DNA from: Ekhidna sp051379705
GTDB lineage: Bacteria; Bacteroidota; Bacteroidia; Cytophagales; Cyclobacteriaceae
Assembly: GCF_051379705.1 (NCBI RefSeq)
Contig: NZ_CP179868.1
Location: 2,356,001 to 2,420,000, forward strand
Length of the DNA stretch: 64,000 nucleotides
Direction: 5' to 3'
Shown: positions 1-8,658 of the stretch, piece by piece
Layout: the number at the start of each line of letters is the position of its first letter
How positions within the stretch are numbered: the first letter of the stretch is position 1
Made by a program: the position numbers and the translations under genes
The notes under the pieces: model-generated
Seen by the model: the letters and a program-made list of their open reading frames with translations, nothing else
What the model was told of the DNA's origin: nothing
Database searches by the model: none

Positions 1-1042
1 CACCACCTCTTCTATATCTTGAATAGGAGAGATCTTCATTTTCCTTGGTATAGGTGATTCTCAGGTGCCCTTTGTATTTAAGTGTTCCGTTTTGTATAAG
101 GCTATTATCTTCTATTACTTTTCCCAGGCTGTCAACTGTTGAAGGCATTCGTTGCATGCTTACCCAATAGTTCAGGCTGTCTGAATCAGGAGTCCCGCTG
201 ATTTGAACTCGTGCATATTTTCCAGATTTGATACTATTTACAGACAGTTTTTCATCAATCAGTTTCTGAGGTGGACGCTTACGATTTGGGACTCGGTAAA
301 GCTCTTGAACAATAAAGTCTTCCTCGACAAATGTATTGTTCTTGAAAGATCGAAGGAAGTGATTAAATGAACCTCGATAGGCTGTCTCTCGTGCTTTCTC
401 CCATCTGCGAATCTGACCCTTTCCTTTTGGTTTCATTTCCTCAAAACGTGGGATTCCAAAAGAGTAGAATAGATGACTTTTGTATTCCATTCGAAACTCC
501 TGCATTACATAGCCAATTCGATATCCCAATGCTTTGTTATCTATTAGAATTTCTTTTCGAGAGTGTGCATAAAGTCCGTTTTCTACTGGATCAAAAAATA
601 AGAATATGTCCCTTGGATTGCTAATATCAACCTTTGCTGCATTAGCTGTTTCCCCGAGGAAGAGTTGCTTGAAAATGGGGTAGTTGTTTTTCCAACCGGA
701 AGTATCCGCGTTTACGTGAATATCTTTGAGGGCAATAACTTTTGGTTCAAGTGCGACCTGAAAAAATGGAAGTTTTTCGGAAGTCAAAACAGGCTGAGAA
801 AACTCCTGATACCCGACATATGAAACAATGAGCTCGTACTTGCCTTCTGCTGGAATGATAAATGAGAAATTCCCTTCTAGATCAGTGGTTGCGCCAATCA
901 ATGTCCCGGAGAAGAACACGTTCGCAAATGGAATTGGCTCACCAGTGTTTTTGTCTGACACATTACCCTCAATTATTTGGGCAGAAGAGCTAAGTCCAAT
1001 CGTGAAACAGACAAGAAATATGATGAGGCTAGTTATCCGCAT
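1..1042 (-). CDS. Carboxypeptidase-like regulatory domain protein, 3' end outside window
   Basis: The frame is open from an ATG at 1042 to the left window edge (347 codons, no stop), so the C-terminus is missing. The start MRITSLIIFLVCFTIGLSSSAQ is a signal peptide cleaved after SAQ. Next comes a beta-sandwich carboxypeptidase regulatory-like domain (about residues 22-110; GNVSDKNTGEPIPFANVFF, then FSFIIPAEGKYELIVSYVGY). After it is a region rich in aromatic residues with a WEKARETAYRGSFNHFLRSF stretch, which I know from secreted or outer-membrane Bacteroidota proteins of unknown role. It lies 32 bp after the DUF4105 gene on the same strand, behind a perfect palindrome. Function beyond envelope location is not known. 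Confidence 0.75.
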   Translation of the reverse strand, partial: MRITSLIIFLVCFTIGLSSSAQIIEGNVSDKNTGEPIPFANVFFSGTLIGATTDLEGNFSFIIPAEGKYELIVSYVGYQEFSQPVLTSEKLPFFQVALEPKVIALKDIHVNADTSGWKNNYPIFKQLFLGETANAAKVDISNPRDIFLFFDPVENGLYAHSRKEILIDNKALGYRIGYVMQEFRMEYKSHLFYSFGIPRFEEMKPKGKGQIRRWEKARETAYRGSFNHFLRSFKNNTFVEEDFIVQELYRVPNRKRPPQKLIDEKLSVNSIKSGKYARVQISGTPDSDSLNYWVSMQRMPSTVDSLGKVIEDNSLIQNGTLKYKGHLRITYTKENEDLSYSRYRRGG

Positions 1043-1056
1043 ACACTCCTCTTACG

Positions 1057-1078
1057 CATAACTATAAATATAGTTATG
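1057..1078. promoter_or_regulatory. 22-bp perfect palindrome, candidate operator
   Basis: The sequence reads CATAACTATA-AA-TATAGTTATG: ten-base arms around two bases. It overlaps the stop codon of the DUF4105 gene and ends 15 bp before the ATG of the gene at 1042. Seventeen of its bases recur at 12860-12876, again just before a minus-strand ATG, which favours a protein-binding site over chance. The cognate regulator is not identified. Confidence 0.5.
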
Positions 1079-2249
1079 ACTTTTGTTTCCGCAAGTCATA
1101 ACTGATGTAAAAGCTCCGAAGCACCATGGTCAAAACCAGTGGAACAAGAGATTGGTGAAGCGGCTGCAGAAGTAGGGCCCATATTAATAGCAAACCGCAA
1201 TACCAATAGGCAGCAACCTTGAAATAGATTCTGAAGAAATTTCTGAATCGCTTTCTGCTTGTAAAGAAGACCAGTGGAAAGTGAAATGGAATCGCCCAGA
1301 GGATGTTCAGATTTCGTTGCGAGAGATGTTCCGTCCCAAACCACAAGAACACTACCCACCAGCCCGCAAAACCAACCAATGAAAATATTAATGAATCGAC
1401 CCACTTGGTTCGTTTTCCATACTTCATGTTGCGGTGTGTAATCAACCCAACGATGAAAAACAGTAGTACGAAGGTGTTAAATGGTGTAAGAAGTCCATTC
1501 ACGAAAGCTTCTTCCTCAGGCACAAACGTAGTTTCTTCTCTTTTTACCAAGGGAACCTTCAGGCTGTCTCGGTCAATTGTCGCACCGGAAAACGCCGAGT
1601 GAACATAGTCCGGCAGAAACATATAGTCATAGGCCGTTGCTTCTTTGTCTATTTGCTGTCCAAGTCCAAGGTCAATAGCAAAATCTCCCCAAGGCTGATA
1701 ATCCAAATAGTCATCCATTAAGTCGCGGATCGTTTTGCCCTCTTCTTTATAGCTTAGGTCAAATTCAATTCTATTAGGATAGAGATTTTCGGCAACATCA
1801 CGAATTTTGGTAGCGCAATTATCATACACATAGTTGTAGAGATACTCAGCGTTCTCCGGCTTCACATTGGTTTGGAGGAAATCAAAAAATTGTTGTTTCT
1901 CCTCAGCCGTCAGGTTTAAATATTGCTCTTTTACATATCGGTTCTGACTTTTGTAAAAAGCATATACGCGATCGTATCTGCCTACACCAACCTTATACTT
2001 AAGTAGGCCCTGAGCGAAATTCAGGAAGAAATTTTCCTGGTCAAAATCGTAAAGTCCGTAATTGTAAAACCAATCAACTCCTGAATTGGGATCTACAACG
2101 CGTATTCCACTGTGGCCGAAGGCAGACCACACTTCACCTTGATACGGCCCTATGGTTATTACTGCTATCTCTGCCTGCTCGGAGAGTTTTATCTGAGCTT
2201 GTGAAAAAGATGTAACTAAAAATAGGAGGCTCAGGAATACGAATCTCAT
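1074..2249 (-). CDS. DUF4105 (Lnb N-terminal-like) membrane protein
   Basis: 391 aa. The N-terminal signal peptide ends near SFSQAQ (residues 1-19). The soluble part (about 20-240) has the DUF4105/Lnb_N signature: VWSAFGHSGIRVVDP, then YNYGLYDFDQ and a conserved NYVYDNCATKIRD segment. In this family the His and Cys of these motifs look like the core of a papain-like fold. The C-terminal 140 residues hold about five hydrophobic helices, the Lnb-type transmembrane part. The family is common in Bacteroidota and its substrate is unknown. It is divergent from the radical SAM gene, with only 26 bp between the two starts. The domain call is firm; function is not. Confidence 0.85.
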   Translation of the reverse strand: MRFVFLSLLFLVTSFSQAQIKLSEQAEIAVITIGPYQGEVWSAFGHSGIRVVDPNSGVDWFYNYGLYDFDQENFFLNFAQGLLKYKVGVGRYDRVYAFYKSQNRYVKEQYLNLTAEEKQQFFDFLQTNVKPENAEYLYNYVYDNCATKIRDVAENLYPNRIEFDLSYKEEGKTIRDLMDDYLDYQPWGDFAIDLGLGQQIDKEATAYDYMFLPDYVHSAFSGATIDRDSLKVPLVKREETTFVPEEEAFVNGLLTPFNTFVLLFFIVGLITHRNMKYGKRTKWVDSLIFSLVGFAGWWVVFLWFGTEHLSQRNLNILWAIPFHFPLVFFTSRKRFRNFFRIYFKVAAYWYCGLLLIWALLLQPLHQSLVPLVLTMVLRSFYISYDLRKQKS

Positions 2250-2275
2250 GATTCAAGTGTTTACTTTGTTTTCTA

Positions 2276-3298
2276 ATGTTGATCAATCTACACGATAGCT
2301 TCTCGCTCGCTTCAAAACTAACGCCAAAAAGAATATTCAATGCGTGGAAAGTTTGGAGAAGCTATCAGCGCTCCGTCAACTCAGGTAAATCCAACATAGC
2401 AGGTCTACCGATAAGCATGGCAATTGAGCCGACAACTGCATGCAATTTAAGGTGTCCCGAATGTCCAAGTGGACTGAGATCATTTACGCGTCCTACGGGA
2501 AAACTTGATACTACTCTCTTTGAAAAAATAATGAAGGATGTAAGCGATCAACTGCTCTACCTCACCTTCTACTTTCAGGGTGAGCCCTATCTGAATCCGC
2601 AATTTTTGGATATGGTGAAAATCGCCTCAAGGCATAAAATATATACGACCACCTCCACCAATGCTCATTTTCTGGACGATGAAAATGCGAAGAAAACAGT
2701 GGAATCTGGATTGGATCGATTAATTATATCCATTGATGGGGCATCTCAGGAAACGTATGAATCCTACCGCAAAGAAGGAGCCCTGACGAAGGTCCTGGAA
2801 GGAACCGAAAACATCCTTAAATGGCGAAATATACTAAAGTCAAAAAGTCCAAAAGTGATGTGGCAATTTTTGGTAGTGAAACCCAATGAGCATGAAATAC
2901 CCAAGATTAAAAAACTAGCAAAAGAATACGGTGTAGATAAGGTAGCATTCAAGACCGCACAGATCTACGACTACCAAAACGGTAATGACCTGATTCCCTC
3001 AATCAATAAGTACTCGAGATACAAGGCCAATGGCGATGGGACGTTCAGTATTAAAAATAAGCTGGAAAATAAGTGCTGGAAGATGTGGCAATCCTGTGTC
3101 ATCACCTGGGATGGACAGGTGATTCCGTGTTGCTTTGATAAGGATGCGTCGCATAGTATGGGAAATGTATCAACCGATCCATTCCAGGAAATATGGTTTT
3201 CAAAACCCTATGATAAGTTTCGAAAGTCATTACTCACCGCAAGATCAGAAATAGAAATTTGCAAAAACTGCACAGAAGGGCTGACGGTTTGGGCCTGA
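2276..3298 (+). CDS. Radical SAM/SPASM domain protein
   Basis: 340 aa. The radical SAM 4Fe-4S cysteines are C56, C60 and C63 (CNLRCPEC). A TIM-barrel region follows with ISIDGASQETYESYRK. A C-terminal SPASM-type cluster uses the cysteines in CWKMWQSC, IPCCFD and ICKNC (C329, C332). SPASM enzymes usually modify peptides or proteins, but many Bacteroidota homologues sit near cell-surface sugar or lipid genes and their substrates are unknown. No precursor-peptide gene is visible within 1 kb. The 33-bp gap to the E1 gene allows cotranscription, although no pathway links them. Confidence 0.85.
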   Translation: MLINLHDSFSLASKLTPKRIFNAWKVWRSYQRSVNSGKSNIAGLPISMAIEPTTACNLRCPECPSGLRSFTRPTGKLDTTLFEKIMKDVSDQLLYLTFYFQGEPYLNPQFLDMVKIASRHKIYTTTSTNAHFLDDENAKKTVESGLDRLIISIDGASQETYESYRKEGALTKVLEGTENILKWRNILKSKSPKVMWQFLVVKPNEHEIPKIKKLAKEYGVDKVAFKTAQIYDYQNGNDLIPSINKYSRYKANGDGTFSIKNKLENKCWKMWQSCVITWDGQVIPCCFDKDASHSMGNVSTDPFQEIWFSKPYDKFRKSLLTARSEIEICKNCTEGLTVWA

Positions 3299-3331
3299 TG
3301 CACTTATTTCGCACTTCATATCACTCAACTT

Positions 3332-5305
3332 ATGAAATTTGATCGTAAAGACCGGACCAACGAAGAGCTTCTAGCCATTCATGAAGCTTTAGTAACGCCC
3401 CGACTGATAGAAGACAAGATGCTGATTCTTCTTCGTCAGGGAAAAATCAGTAAATGGTTTTCCGGTATCGGACAAGAAGCCATTTCTGTAGGAGCTGCAC
3501 TAGCACTTGAGAAGGAAGAATACATCTTGCCAATGCACCGAAACCTGGGCGTATTCACTACACGAGGTGTTCCTTTTCAAAACCTCTTTTCTCAGTTTCA
3601 AGGAAAGATCAAAGGCTTTACGAAAGGTCGAGATCGAAGCTTTCATTTTGGCACACAGGATTTCAATATCGTAGGCATGATTTCCCATTTAGGGCCACAG
3701 CTTGGAATTGCAGATGGAATCGCACTTTCCCATCTTCTGAAAAAGGAGGAAAAGGTAAGTCTCGTTTTCACAGGAGATGGTGGAACCAGTGAGGGGGATT
3801 TTCATGAAGCCGTAAATGTGGCCTCTGTTTGGAAACTCCCGGTCGTTTTCGTTATTGAAAACAATGGATATGGATTATCAACACCTAGTCGAGAGCAATT
3901 CAATTTTGACTCGTTTGTGGTGAAAGGCCCTGCTTATGGCATGGAGGCCTACAGTGTAGAAGGCAATTCGATTTTGGAAGTATTGAATGAATTGGAGCCG
4001 CTTATCGAAGATATCAGACAAAATCCCAGGCCAGTCATTTTTGAGGCAAAGACCTTCCGTATGAGAGGGCATGAAGAAGCCTCGGGCACAAAGTATGTGC
4101 CAAAAGAATTAATGGAGAAATGGGCTCAGAAGGATCCAGTAAAAGCATTCGAGAGTTATCTAATCAAAGAAAAAGTTTGCACCAATGATGATATCACTGA
4201 GATCAGAAAGTCGATACAGAAGGAAATAAGTGAAGCAGTAAAAGAAGCTTTTGCTGAGGATTCTATTAAAGCAAATACCGAAACAGAAATTGCGGACCTG
4301 TTTTATCCGTATGAGCAAAAGGTCATACAATCAAAAGGGAAGGAATCAGAAAAGCGATTAGTTGATGCTATTTCCGATGGATTGAGACAATCATTAGAAA
4401 AACACGACGAATTGGTGATTATGGGGCAAGACATAGCTGATTATGGTGGGGTCTTCAAGATTACCGAAGGTTTCATGGAGCAATTCGGAAAGGAAAGAAT
4501 TCGAAATACCCCACTTTGTGAAGCAGCTATTGTAGGGACAGCTCTTGGGTTAAGTATCGCCGGAATGAAGGCTGTTGTAGAAATGCAATTTGCTGATTTT
4601 GTAACGGAAGGATTTAATCAGATTGTGAACAATCTTGCAAAGATTCATTACCGTTGGGGACAAAATGCAGATGTTGTTGTTCGGATGCCAACAGGCGCCG
4701 GCGTTGGCGCAGGACCTTTTCATTCACAGTCAAATGAGGCCTGGTTTTTTCACACACCCGGACTCAAAATCGTTTATCCTTCCAACCCACATGATGCAAA
4801 AGGCTTGTTAGCTGCTGCTATAGAAGATCCAAATCCATATCTATTTTTCGAGCACAAAGCACTCTATAGGTCACTGAGTGGAAATGTGCCGGATGCCTAT
4901 TACACGACCGAGGTAGGAAAGGCTGTAGTCAATCGTAATGGTGCGGATATGTCCATTATCACCTATGGAATGGGTGTGCATTGGGCCAATCAAGTGGCTG
5001 ATGAGTTAGAAGCTTCCATTGAGATCATTGATTTAAGAACCTTGCTTCCATGGGATAAAGAAGCTGTTCGTACTTCAGCAGAAAAAACAGGACGAGTAGT
5101 GGTCCTTCATGAAGATTGTATGACTGGTGGTATTGGTGGAGAAATTGCTGCCTGGATATCAGAATACTGTTTTGAGTCGCTGGATGCTCCTGTCATGCGT
5201 GAGGCTAGTCTCGATACTCCTGTGCCATTTGCTGCTGATCTGGAAAGAAACTTCTTGCCAAACTCAAGACTGAAGGATACCGTTCAGAAAATACTTGATT
5301 ATTAG
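3332..5305 (+). CDS. 2-oxoacid dehydrogenase E1, fused alpha and beta subunits
   Basis: 657 aa. Residues 1-320 match E1 alpha and about 340-657 match E1 beta, so the usually separate thiamine-diphosphate-dependent chains form one polypeptide. The ThDP/Mg motif runs from G148-D149-G150 to N177-N178 (GDGGTSEG ... VIENN). The beta part shows MGQDIADYGGVFKITEGF and FADFVTEGFNQIVNN. It decarboxylates a branched-chain 2-oxoacid or pyruvate and passes the acyl group to lipoyl-E2. The motifs are closer to the branched-chain or acetoin type. No E2 or E3 gene is nearby, so they must be supplied from elsewhere. Fusion of this kind is known in Bacteroidota. Confidence 0.9.
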   Translation: MKFDRKDRTNEELLAIHEALVTPRLIEDKMLILLRQGKISKWFSGIGQEAISVGAALALEKEEYILPMHRNLGVFTTRGVPFQNLFSQFQGKIKGFTKGRDRSFHFGTQDFNIVGMISHLGPQLGIADGIALSHLLKKEEKVSLVFTGDGGTSEGDFHEAVNVASVWKLPVVFVIENNGYGLSTPSREQFNFDSFVVKGPAYGMEAYSVEGNSILEVLNELEPLIEDIRQNPRPVIFEAKTFRMRGHEEASGTKYVPKELMEKWAQKDPVKAFESYLIKEKVCTNDDITEIRKSIQKEISEAVKEAFAEDSIKANTETEIADLFYPYEQKVIQSKGKESEKRLVDAISDGLRQSLEKHDELVIMGQDIADYGGVFKITEGFMEQFGKERIRNTPLCEAAIVGTALGLSIAGMKAVVEMQFADFVTEGFNQIVNNLAKIHYRWGQNADVVVRMPTGAGVGAGPFHSQSNEAWFFHTPGLKIVYPSNPHDAKGLLAAAIEDPNPYLFFEHKALYRSLSGNVPDAYYTTEVGKAVVNRNGADMSIITYGMGVHWANQVADELEASIEIIDLRTLLPWDKEAVRTSAEKTGRVVVLHEDCMTGGIGGEIAAWISEYCFESLDAPVMREASLDTPVPFAADLERNFLPNSRLKDTVQKILDY

Positions 5306-5318
5306 CCTTTTTGGACGA

Positions 5319-5933
5319 TTAGAACTTTACGCCAAAATCTATAGAGAAGATGGTATTGCGAAGCTGTAAATCTTCAAAGGCGGCAGAAGCTTCGTTTACT
5401 GCATTGATCAAGCCTCGTTGGTAAGAAAAACCTCCAAAGAGAGTTGTATTGATGCCTGCACGATACTCAATACCTGCGCCTAAAATCACCGGAATATCTA
5501 TTGGTGTAAACTTTTCAATGTTTACAAAAGACGGATCCTCAGCCTCGTCAAATACTTTGATCTCCAATGCCGTTCCAACTTGTAGATAAGCCTTCATATC
5601 AGGAGCAAGCTCATTGGTAAATAGTTTTAGTGTGGCCGGAATTTGCAAATATTGAAGCTTATATTCCTCTTCTACAGTTCCATCGGCACTGCGAAATGCA
5701 ATTCGTTTAGGCAAGTAAATGAGGCCCGAGCTGAGGTAGTATGTATCTGAGAGTGTTTTATCTGCAACCAGCCCAATCGAAAATTTCATTTTCGAACCAT
5801 CATTTTCTACTGTCTGCAGGTCATTTTTAGCCCTATTTGAAGATATCACCGGAGCTAATTTCAACCCAAGCTTTACTTGTGCCATTGATGCTACAGATGA
5901 AAGAATGAGGAGTAAGAAAAGAAACTTCTTCAT
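5319..5933 (-). CDS. Outer-membrane beta-barrel protein, PorT-like
   Basis: 204 aa. It has a signal peptide (MKKFLFLLLILSSVASMAQ) and then alternating amphipathic strands ending in an aromatic C-terminus (IFSIDFGVKF), as expected for a small eight-stranded barrel. The motifs KLGLKLAPVIS near the start and LGAGIEYRAGINTTLFGGFSYQRG near the end are typical of the PorT/OMP_b-brl_2 group in Bacteroidota. It is convergent with the E1 gene (13-bp gap) and divergent from gldB. Its specific ligand or partner cannot be deduced. Confidence 0.8.
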   Translation of the reverse strand: MKKFLFLLLILSSVASMAQVKLGLKLAPVISSNRAKNDLQTVENDGSKMKFSIGLVADKTLSDTYYLSSGLIYLPKRIAFRSADGTVEEEYKLQYLQIPATLKLFTNELAPDMKAYLQVGTALEIKVFDEAEDPSFVNIEKFTPIDIPVILGAGIEYRAGINTTLFGGFSYQRGLINAVNEASAAFEDLQLRNTIFSIDFGVKF

Positions 5934-5949
5934 ATGTCGTTGTTACTTC

Positions 5950-5957
5950 TAAATTTG
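5950..5957 (+). promoter_or_regulatory. Bacteroidota -7 promoter element for gldB
   Basis: TAAATTTG fits the Bacteroidota housekeeping -7 consensus TAnnTTTG and lies 17 nt before the gldB ATG, within the 41-bp divergent intergenic gap. A convincing -33 element is not obvious, so this rests on one motif and its position. Confidence 0.45.
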
Positions 5958-5974
5958 CCTCAAAAATAGATAGT

Positions 5975-6955
5975 ATGCGAGTAGTCCTCCTAATGATTTG
6001 TGTTGTTTTCTTTGCTTCGTGCGCCAGTGAACCTTGCCGTGATTCTGTTCAGCCGGAATCCATTGTTTTGGAAGTTGATCGATTGGAACAGGAACTATTC
6101 AGCAGAAAATCTGTCGAAGAGGTGGAGGGTTTTCTTGAAAGCCATCCGGATTTCGCAAAGTTTTTTCTCCACTCTGATCAATACCCGACAAATACGATAC
6201 TCGCCGAAAGGATGTTTGGTTTAATTCAAAACCCTTCAATTGATACTCTATATCAGGAGTCTGTTGAAGCCTTTAAGAATTTTGATGAAGTGGTGAATAC
6301 CTTGGAAGAAGGTTTAGGCAGACTCAAAACCTATTATCCTCAAACGCCTTCTCCAAGGGTGCAAACGGCAGTTACCGGACTATACAACGATCTGTTTATT
6401 TCCAATGAGCACATCATGATAGGAATGGACTTCTTTATCGGAGAAGGTGCTAGCTACAAGCCACAACAAATACCTAATTACATCCTGGCTCGATACACTA
6501 CCCAGCACTTGGCAGCAAGCATTTTACAGTTTGTCTCCAGTCAGTACATTCAAACCGGGAGAGGAGATCAGATGCTCTCCGAAATGATAGATTATGGAAA
6601 GTCTTACTACCTGCTAAGCAAAATATTACCCTGTACGCCCGAACGAATTTTGATCGGATATACAGAGGATGAATGGGAAGATGTTTTCGAAAATGATCAA
6701 ATCATCTGGGCCAACTTCGTGCAAAATGAGTGGCTATATGAGACGAATCACACGGTTAAGCAAAAATTTCTTGGCGAAAGACCCAACGTATATGAGATAG
6801 GTGATAAGTGTCCGGGAAGAATCGGTCGGTGGCTTGGATGGCAAATAGTGAATGCATATGCAGAGAAAACCGGCGCATCAGTTACTGAAATAATGGCTGA
6901 AACGGATCTGAATAAGCTGTTTACCCAATCGGGATATAAGCCATCAGGCAGTTAG
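5975..6955 (+). CDS. gldB: Gliding motility lipoprotein GldB
   Basis: 326 aa. The lipoprotein signal has its lipobox at F13-A14-S15-C16. The C-terminal third carries the GldB hallmark segments: ILIGYTEDEWEDVF, IWANFVQNEWLYETNH, and CPGRIGRWLGWQIVNAYAEK. GldB is an essential part of gliding motility and type IX secretion-associated machinery in Flavobacteria and relatives, anchored in the envelope. Length matches the family (about 320 aa). Its 3' end overlaps the convergent glycosyltransferase gene by 12 bp. No other gld gene is adjacent, as is usual for the scattered gld genes of this phylum. Confidence 0.88.
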   Translation: MRVVLLMICVVFFASCASEPCRDSVQPESIVLEVDRLEQELFSRKSVEEVEGFLESHPDFAKFFLHSDQYPTNTILAERMFGLIQNPSIDTLYQESVEAFKNFDEVVNTLEEGLGRLKTYYPQTPSPRVQTAVTGLYNDLFISNEHIMIGMDFFIGEGASYKPQQIPNYILARYTTQHLAASILQFVSSQYIQTGRGDQMLSEMIDYGKSYYLLSKILPCTPERILIGYTEDEWEDVFENDQIIWANFVQNEWLYETNHTVKQKFLGERPNVYEIGDKCPGRIGRWLGWQIVNAYAEKTGASVTEIMAETDLNKLFTQSGYKPSGS

Positions 6956-8146
6956 GATATATACTTCAGAGTCAGTTACCTCGAATTTATATTCGTTGTT
7001 CAGGATCTTAAGAAGCTTGGTAATCTGAATATCCTTATCATAGTAGAGCTCGGCAAGTTTGCGTCCATTGCGCTGATATTTTGCCAGTAGCTCCGGGGAA
7101 TCCAAAAAGACTTTTAGCTTTCGCACAAACTCGCTGGTAGAATAAGGATTGTGATGAAATCCACATTTGTTCTTGGTCACTAAGTTTTTTATCCAACCAT
7201 CAAAATTGATGATGGTTAATTTGCCTGCGGCTAGTGAGTCAAAGAGTTTATTTGGACTTCCGGTTCCAAGCACTTTCACGTCCTTAAAAGAGACATAAAC
7301 AGCATCACTTTTATTCAGTAGGTTTTTAACGCACTGCTTGCTTGAGTGTGGGTAAAAAGAAACATTTTTCAATCGTTTGGAGCTAGATCTAAGTCGTTTA
7401 AGCTCTGATCCGTACCCAATGATGTTAAACTGAACTGGGAGCTGGGCTTCTCTGGATTGTCTGGCAGCATCCAGAAAATATTCCAGCTGGTTTGCTTTGC
7501 CTATGGCTCCACAATAAGTAATCTGAAACTGATTTGTTTCACTGAAATCGCCTATCGAATACGATGCTTCAAAGAAGTTACAGTCGGCCATATTTGGTAT
7601 TACATATACGCGTGTGTTCGGGCTCACTTTTTCAATGTAATTCCGGATTGCCGGCGAAAGGGCGATTATTTTTTCCGCTTCAAAGTAGAATCTTTTTTCA
7701 AGGGAGAACAGCCATTTTTTAACCCACTTATTTTTAATCACACCCATTTGCACCGGAGCTTCCGGCCATAAATCACCGACTTCAAAATAGTAAGGAAGAT
7801 CTAGCTCTTTTTTTAGGTAGGTTGCAATGAATCCGGTAGTGAGTGGGGTTGTCATTACGTAAGCGAGATCCTGTTTCGCTAGCTTCTTTGCTTCTTTCTT
7901 TGCCAGCTTTACAAAGCTCCAGAAGGCCCAAAGTCTTTGAACAAATCCATAACTATTGTCATATGACACTGGCAGGTAATGCACCTGAATTCCATCAATT
8001 TTTTTGATCTCATAAGGTGCATTATGTGCCGTAATCATGGTCACTTGATGCCCAGCATCAACAAGACCTTTGGCCAAATAGTGGGACCTGATTGATCCTC
8101 CTTCTTCTGGTGTTTTAAAATATTGATGGACGTAAAGAATCTTCAC
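6944..8146 (-). CDS. Glycosyltransferase family 4
   Basis: 400 aa. The N-terminal Rossmann domain starts MKILYVHQYFKTPEEGG, the form seen in WbuB/WcaI-like GT4 enzymes, with HYLAKGLVDAGHQVTMIT next. The C-terminal GT-B domain has ITYCGAIGKANQLEYFLDAA and the sugar-nucleotide-binding GSPNKLFDSLAAGKLTI segment. It should transfer a sugar from a nucleotide donor to a lipid-linked or polysaccharide acceptor at the cytoplasmic membrane. It is a lone gene, without neighbouring polysaccharide genes, so donor and acceptor are unknown. The 3' end overlaps gldB on the opposite strand. Confidence 0.87.
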   Translation of the reverse strand: MKILYVHQYFKTPEEGGSIRSHYLAKGLVDAGHQVTMITAHNAPYEIKKIDGIQVHYLPVSYDNSYGFVQRLWAFWSFVKLAKKEAKKLAKQDLAYVMTTPLTTGFIATYLKKELDLPYYFEVGDLWPEAPVQMGVIKNKWVKKWLFSLEKRFYFEAEKIIALSPAIRNYIEKVSPNTRVYVIPNMADCNFFEASYSIGDFSETNQFQITYCGAIGKANQLEYFLDAARQSREAQLPVQFNIIGYGSELKRLRSSSKRLKNVSFYPHSSKQCVKNLLNKSDAVYVSFKDVKVLGTGSPNKLFDSLAAGKLTIINFDGWIKNLVTKNKCGFHHNPYSTSEFVRKLKVFLDSPELLAKYQRNGRKLAELYYDKDIQITKLLKILNNEYKFEVTDSEVYILTA

Positions 8147-8274
8147 AGGCTTAAAGATGTGTTGGATTTCGAAAAAACCAAATGAGTTTTCGAAGAAAAC
8201 AACATCATCATCGGTAACAAGTACTTTTAATCCTACTTATTTCCAACGCATATGAGCTGCTATACAGATTAAGG

Positions 8275-8439
8275 TCAATTGGAGCGAGTAATTATTTCTC
8301 GTTGTATCTCTTGGGCTTCAAGCTGTTTTTGTTGGCTTATTTCGGGATTAGAACGTGAAAAGTCATAAGCCTCTTTCATCAGTTTGTCATACTTCTTCTG
8401 GAGTGATGAGATCTTATTTTGTTTAAAAAAATTAATCAT
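8275..8439 (-). CDS. Lacal_2735/DUF6435-type mini-protein (copy 1)
   Basis: 54 aa, read directly from the minus strand: it begins MINFFKQNKISSLQKKYDKL and ends EIIITRSN-like (EIIT-RSN). It fits the small Bacteroidota family with an FF(K) start, a KxYxxLMxEAYxxS core and a Gln/Lys-rich tail predicted to form a helical hairpin. A paralogue with the same layout lies at 16114-16284 (shared positions include SLQ, QYD/KYD, LM and EAY). Function is unknown; such proteins are often stress or stationary-phase associated. A 12-bp palindrome AAGATTAATCTT lies upstream at 8480-8491. Confidence 0.75.
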   Translation of the reverse strand: MINFFKQNKISSLQKKYDKLMKEAYDFSRSNPEISQQKQLEAQEIQREIITRSN

Positions 8440-8658
8440 GATGTAGCTAGTGTGTAATTAGTGATATAAATGCTCAGCGAAGATTAATCTTGATGAATAT
8501 TCGTGCAATAGGCTCTCTGTAAACGCTACGATTTCTTCGATGAAAACTACCAGTAAAAACTGATGTTCACCTTTTGCTTACCTGCACTTTCTACTATCTG
8601 ACATTTTTTTGTTTGAAGCCCAGCAAGTTTCTAATGGATGATTCTAGTAGTCGAACAC

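Noticed and set aside
367..624. ORF on the plus strand opposite the left-edge gene
   Set aside because: Shadow of the minus-strand carboxypeptidase-domain gene, which has signal peptide and domain motifs.
2276..3298. Radical SAM/SPASM gene as part of a peptide-maturation (RiPP) cluster
   Set aside because: No precursor peptide, protease or transporter gene is near; neighbours are a DUF4105 protein and an E1 enzyme.
8168..8194. TTCGAAAA-n11-TTTTCGAA inverted repeat upstream of the glycosyltransferase
   Set aside because: AT-rich eight-base arms, single occurrence, no match to another promoter; chance is likely.
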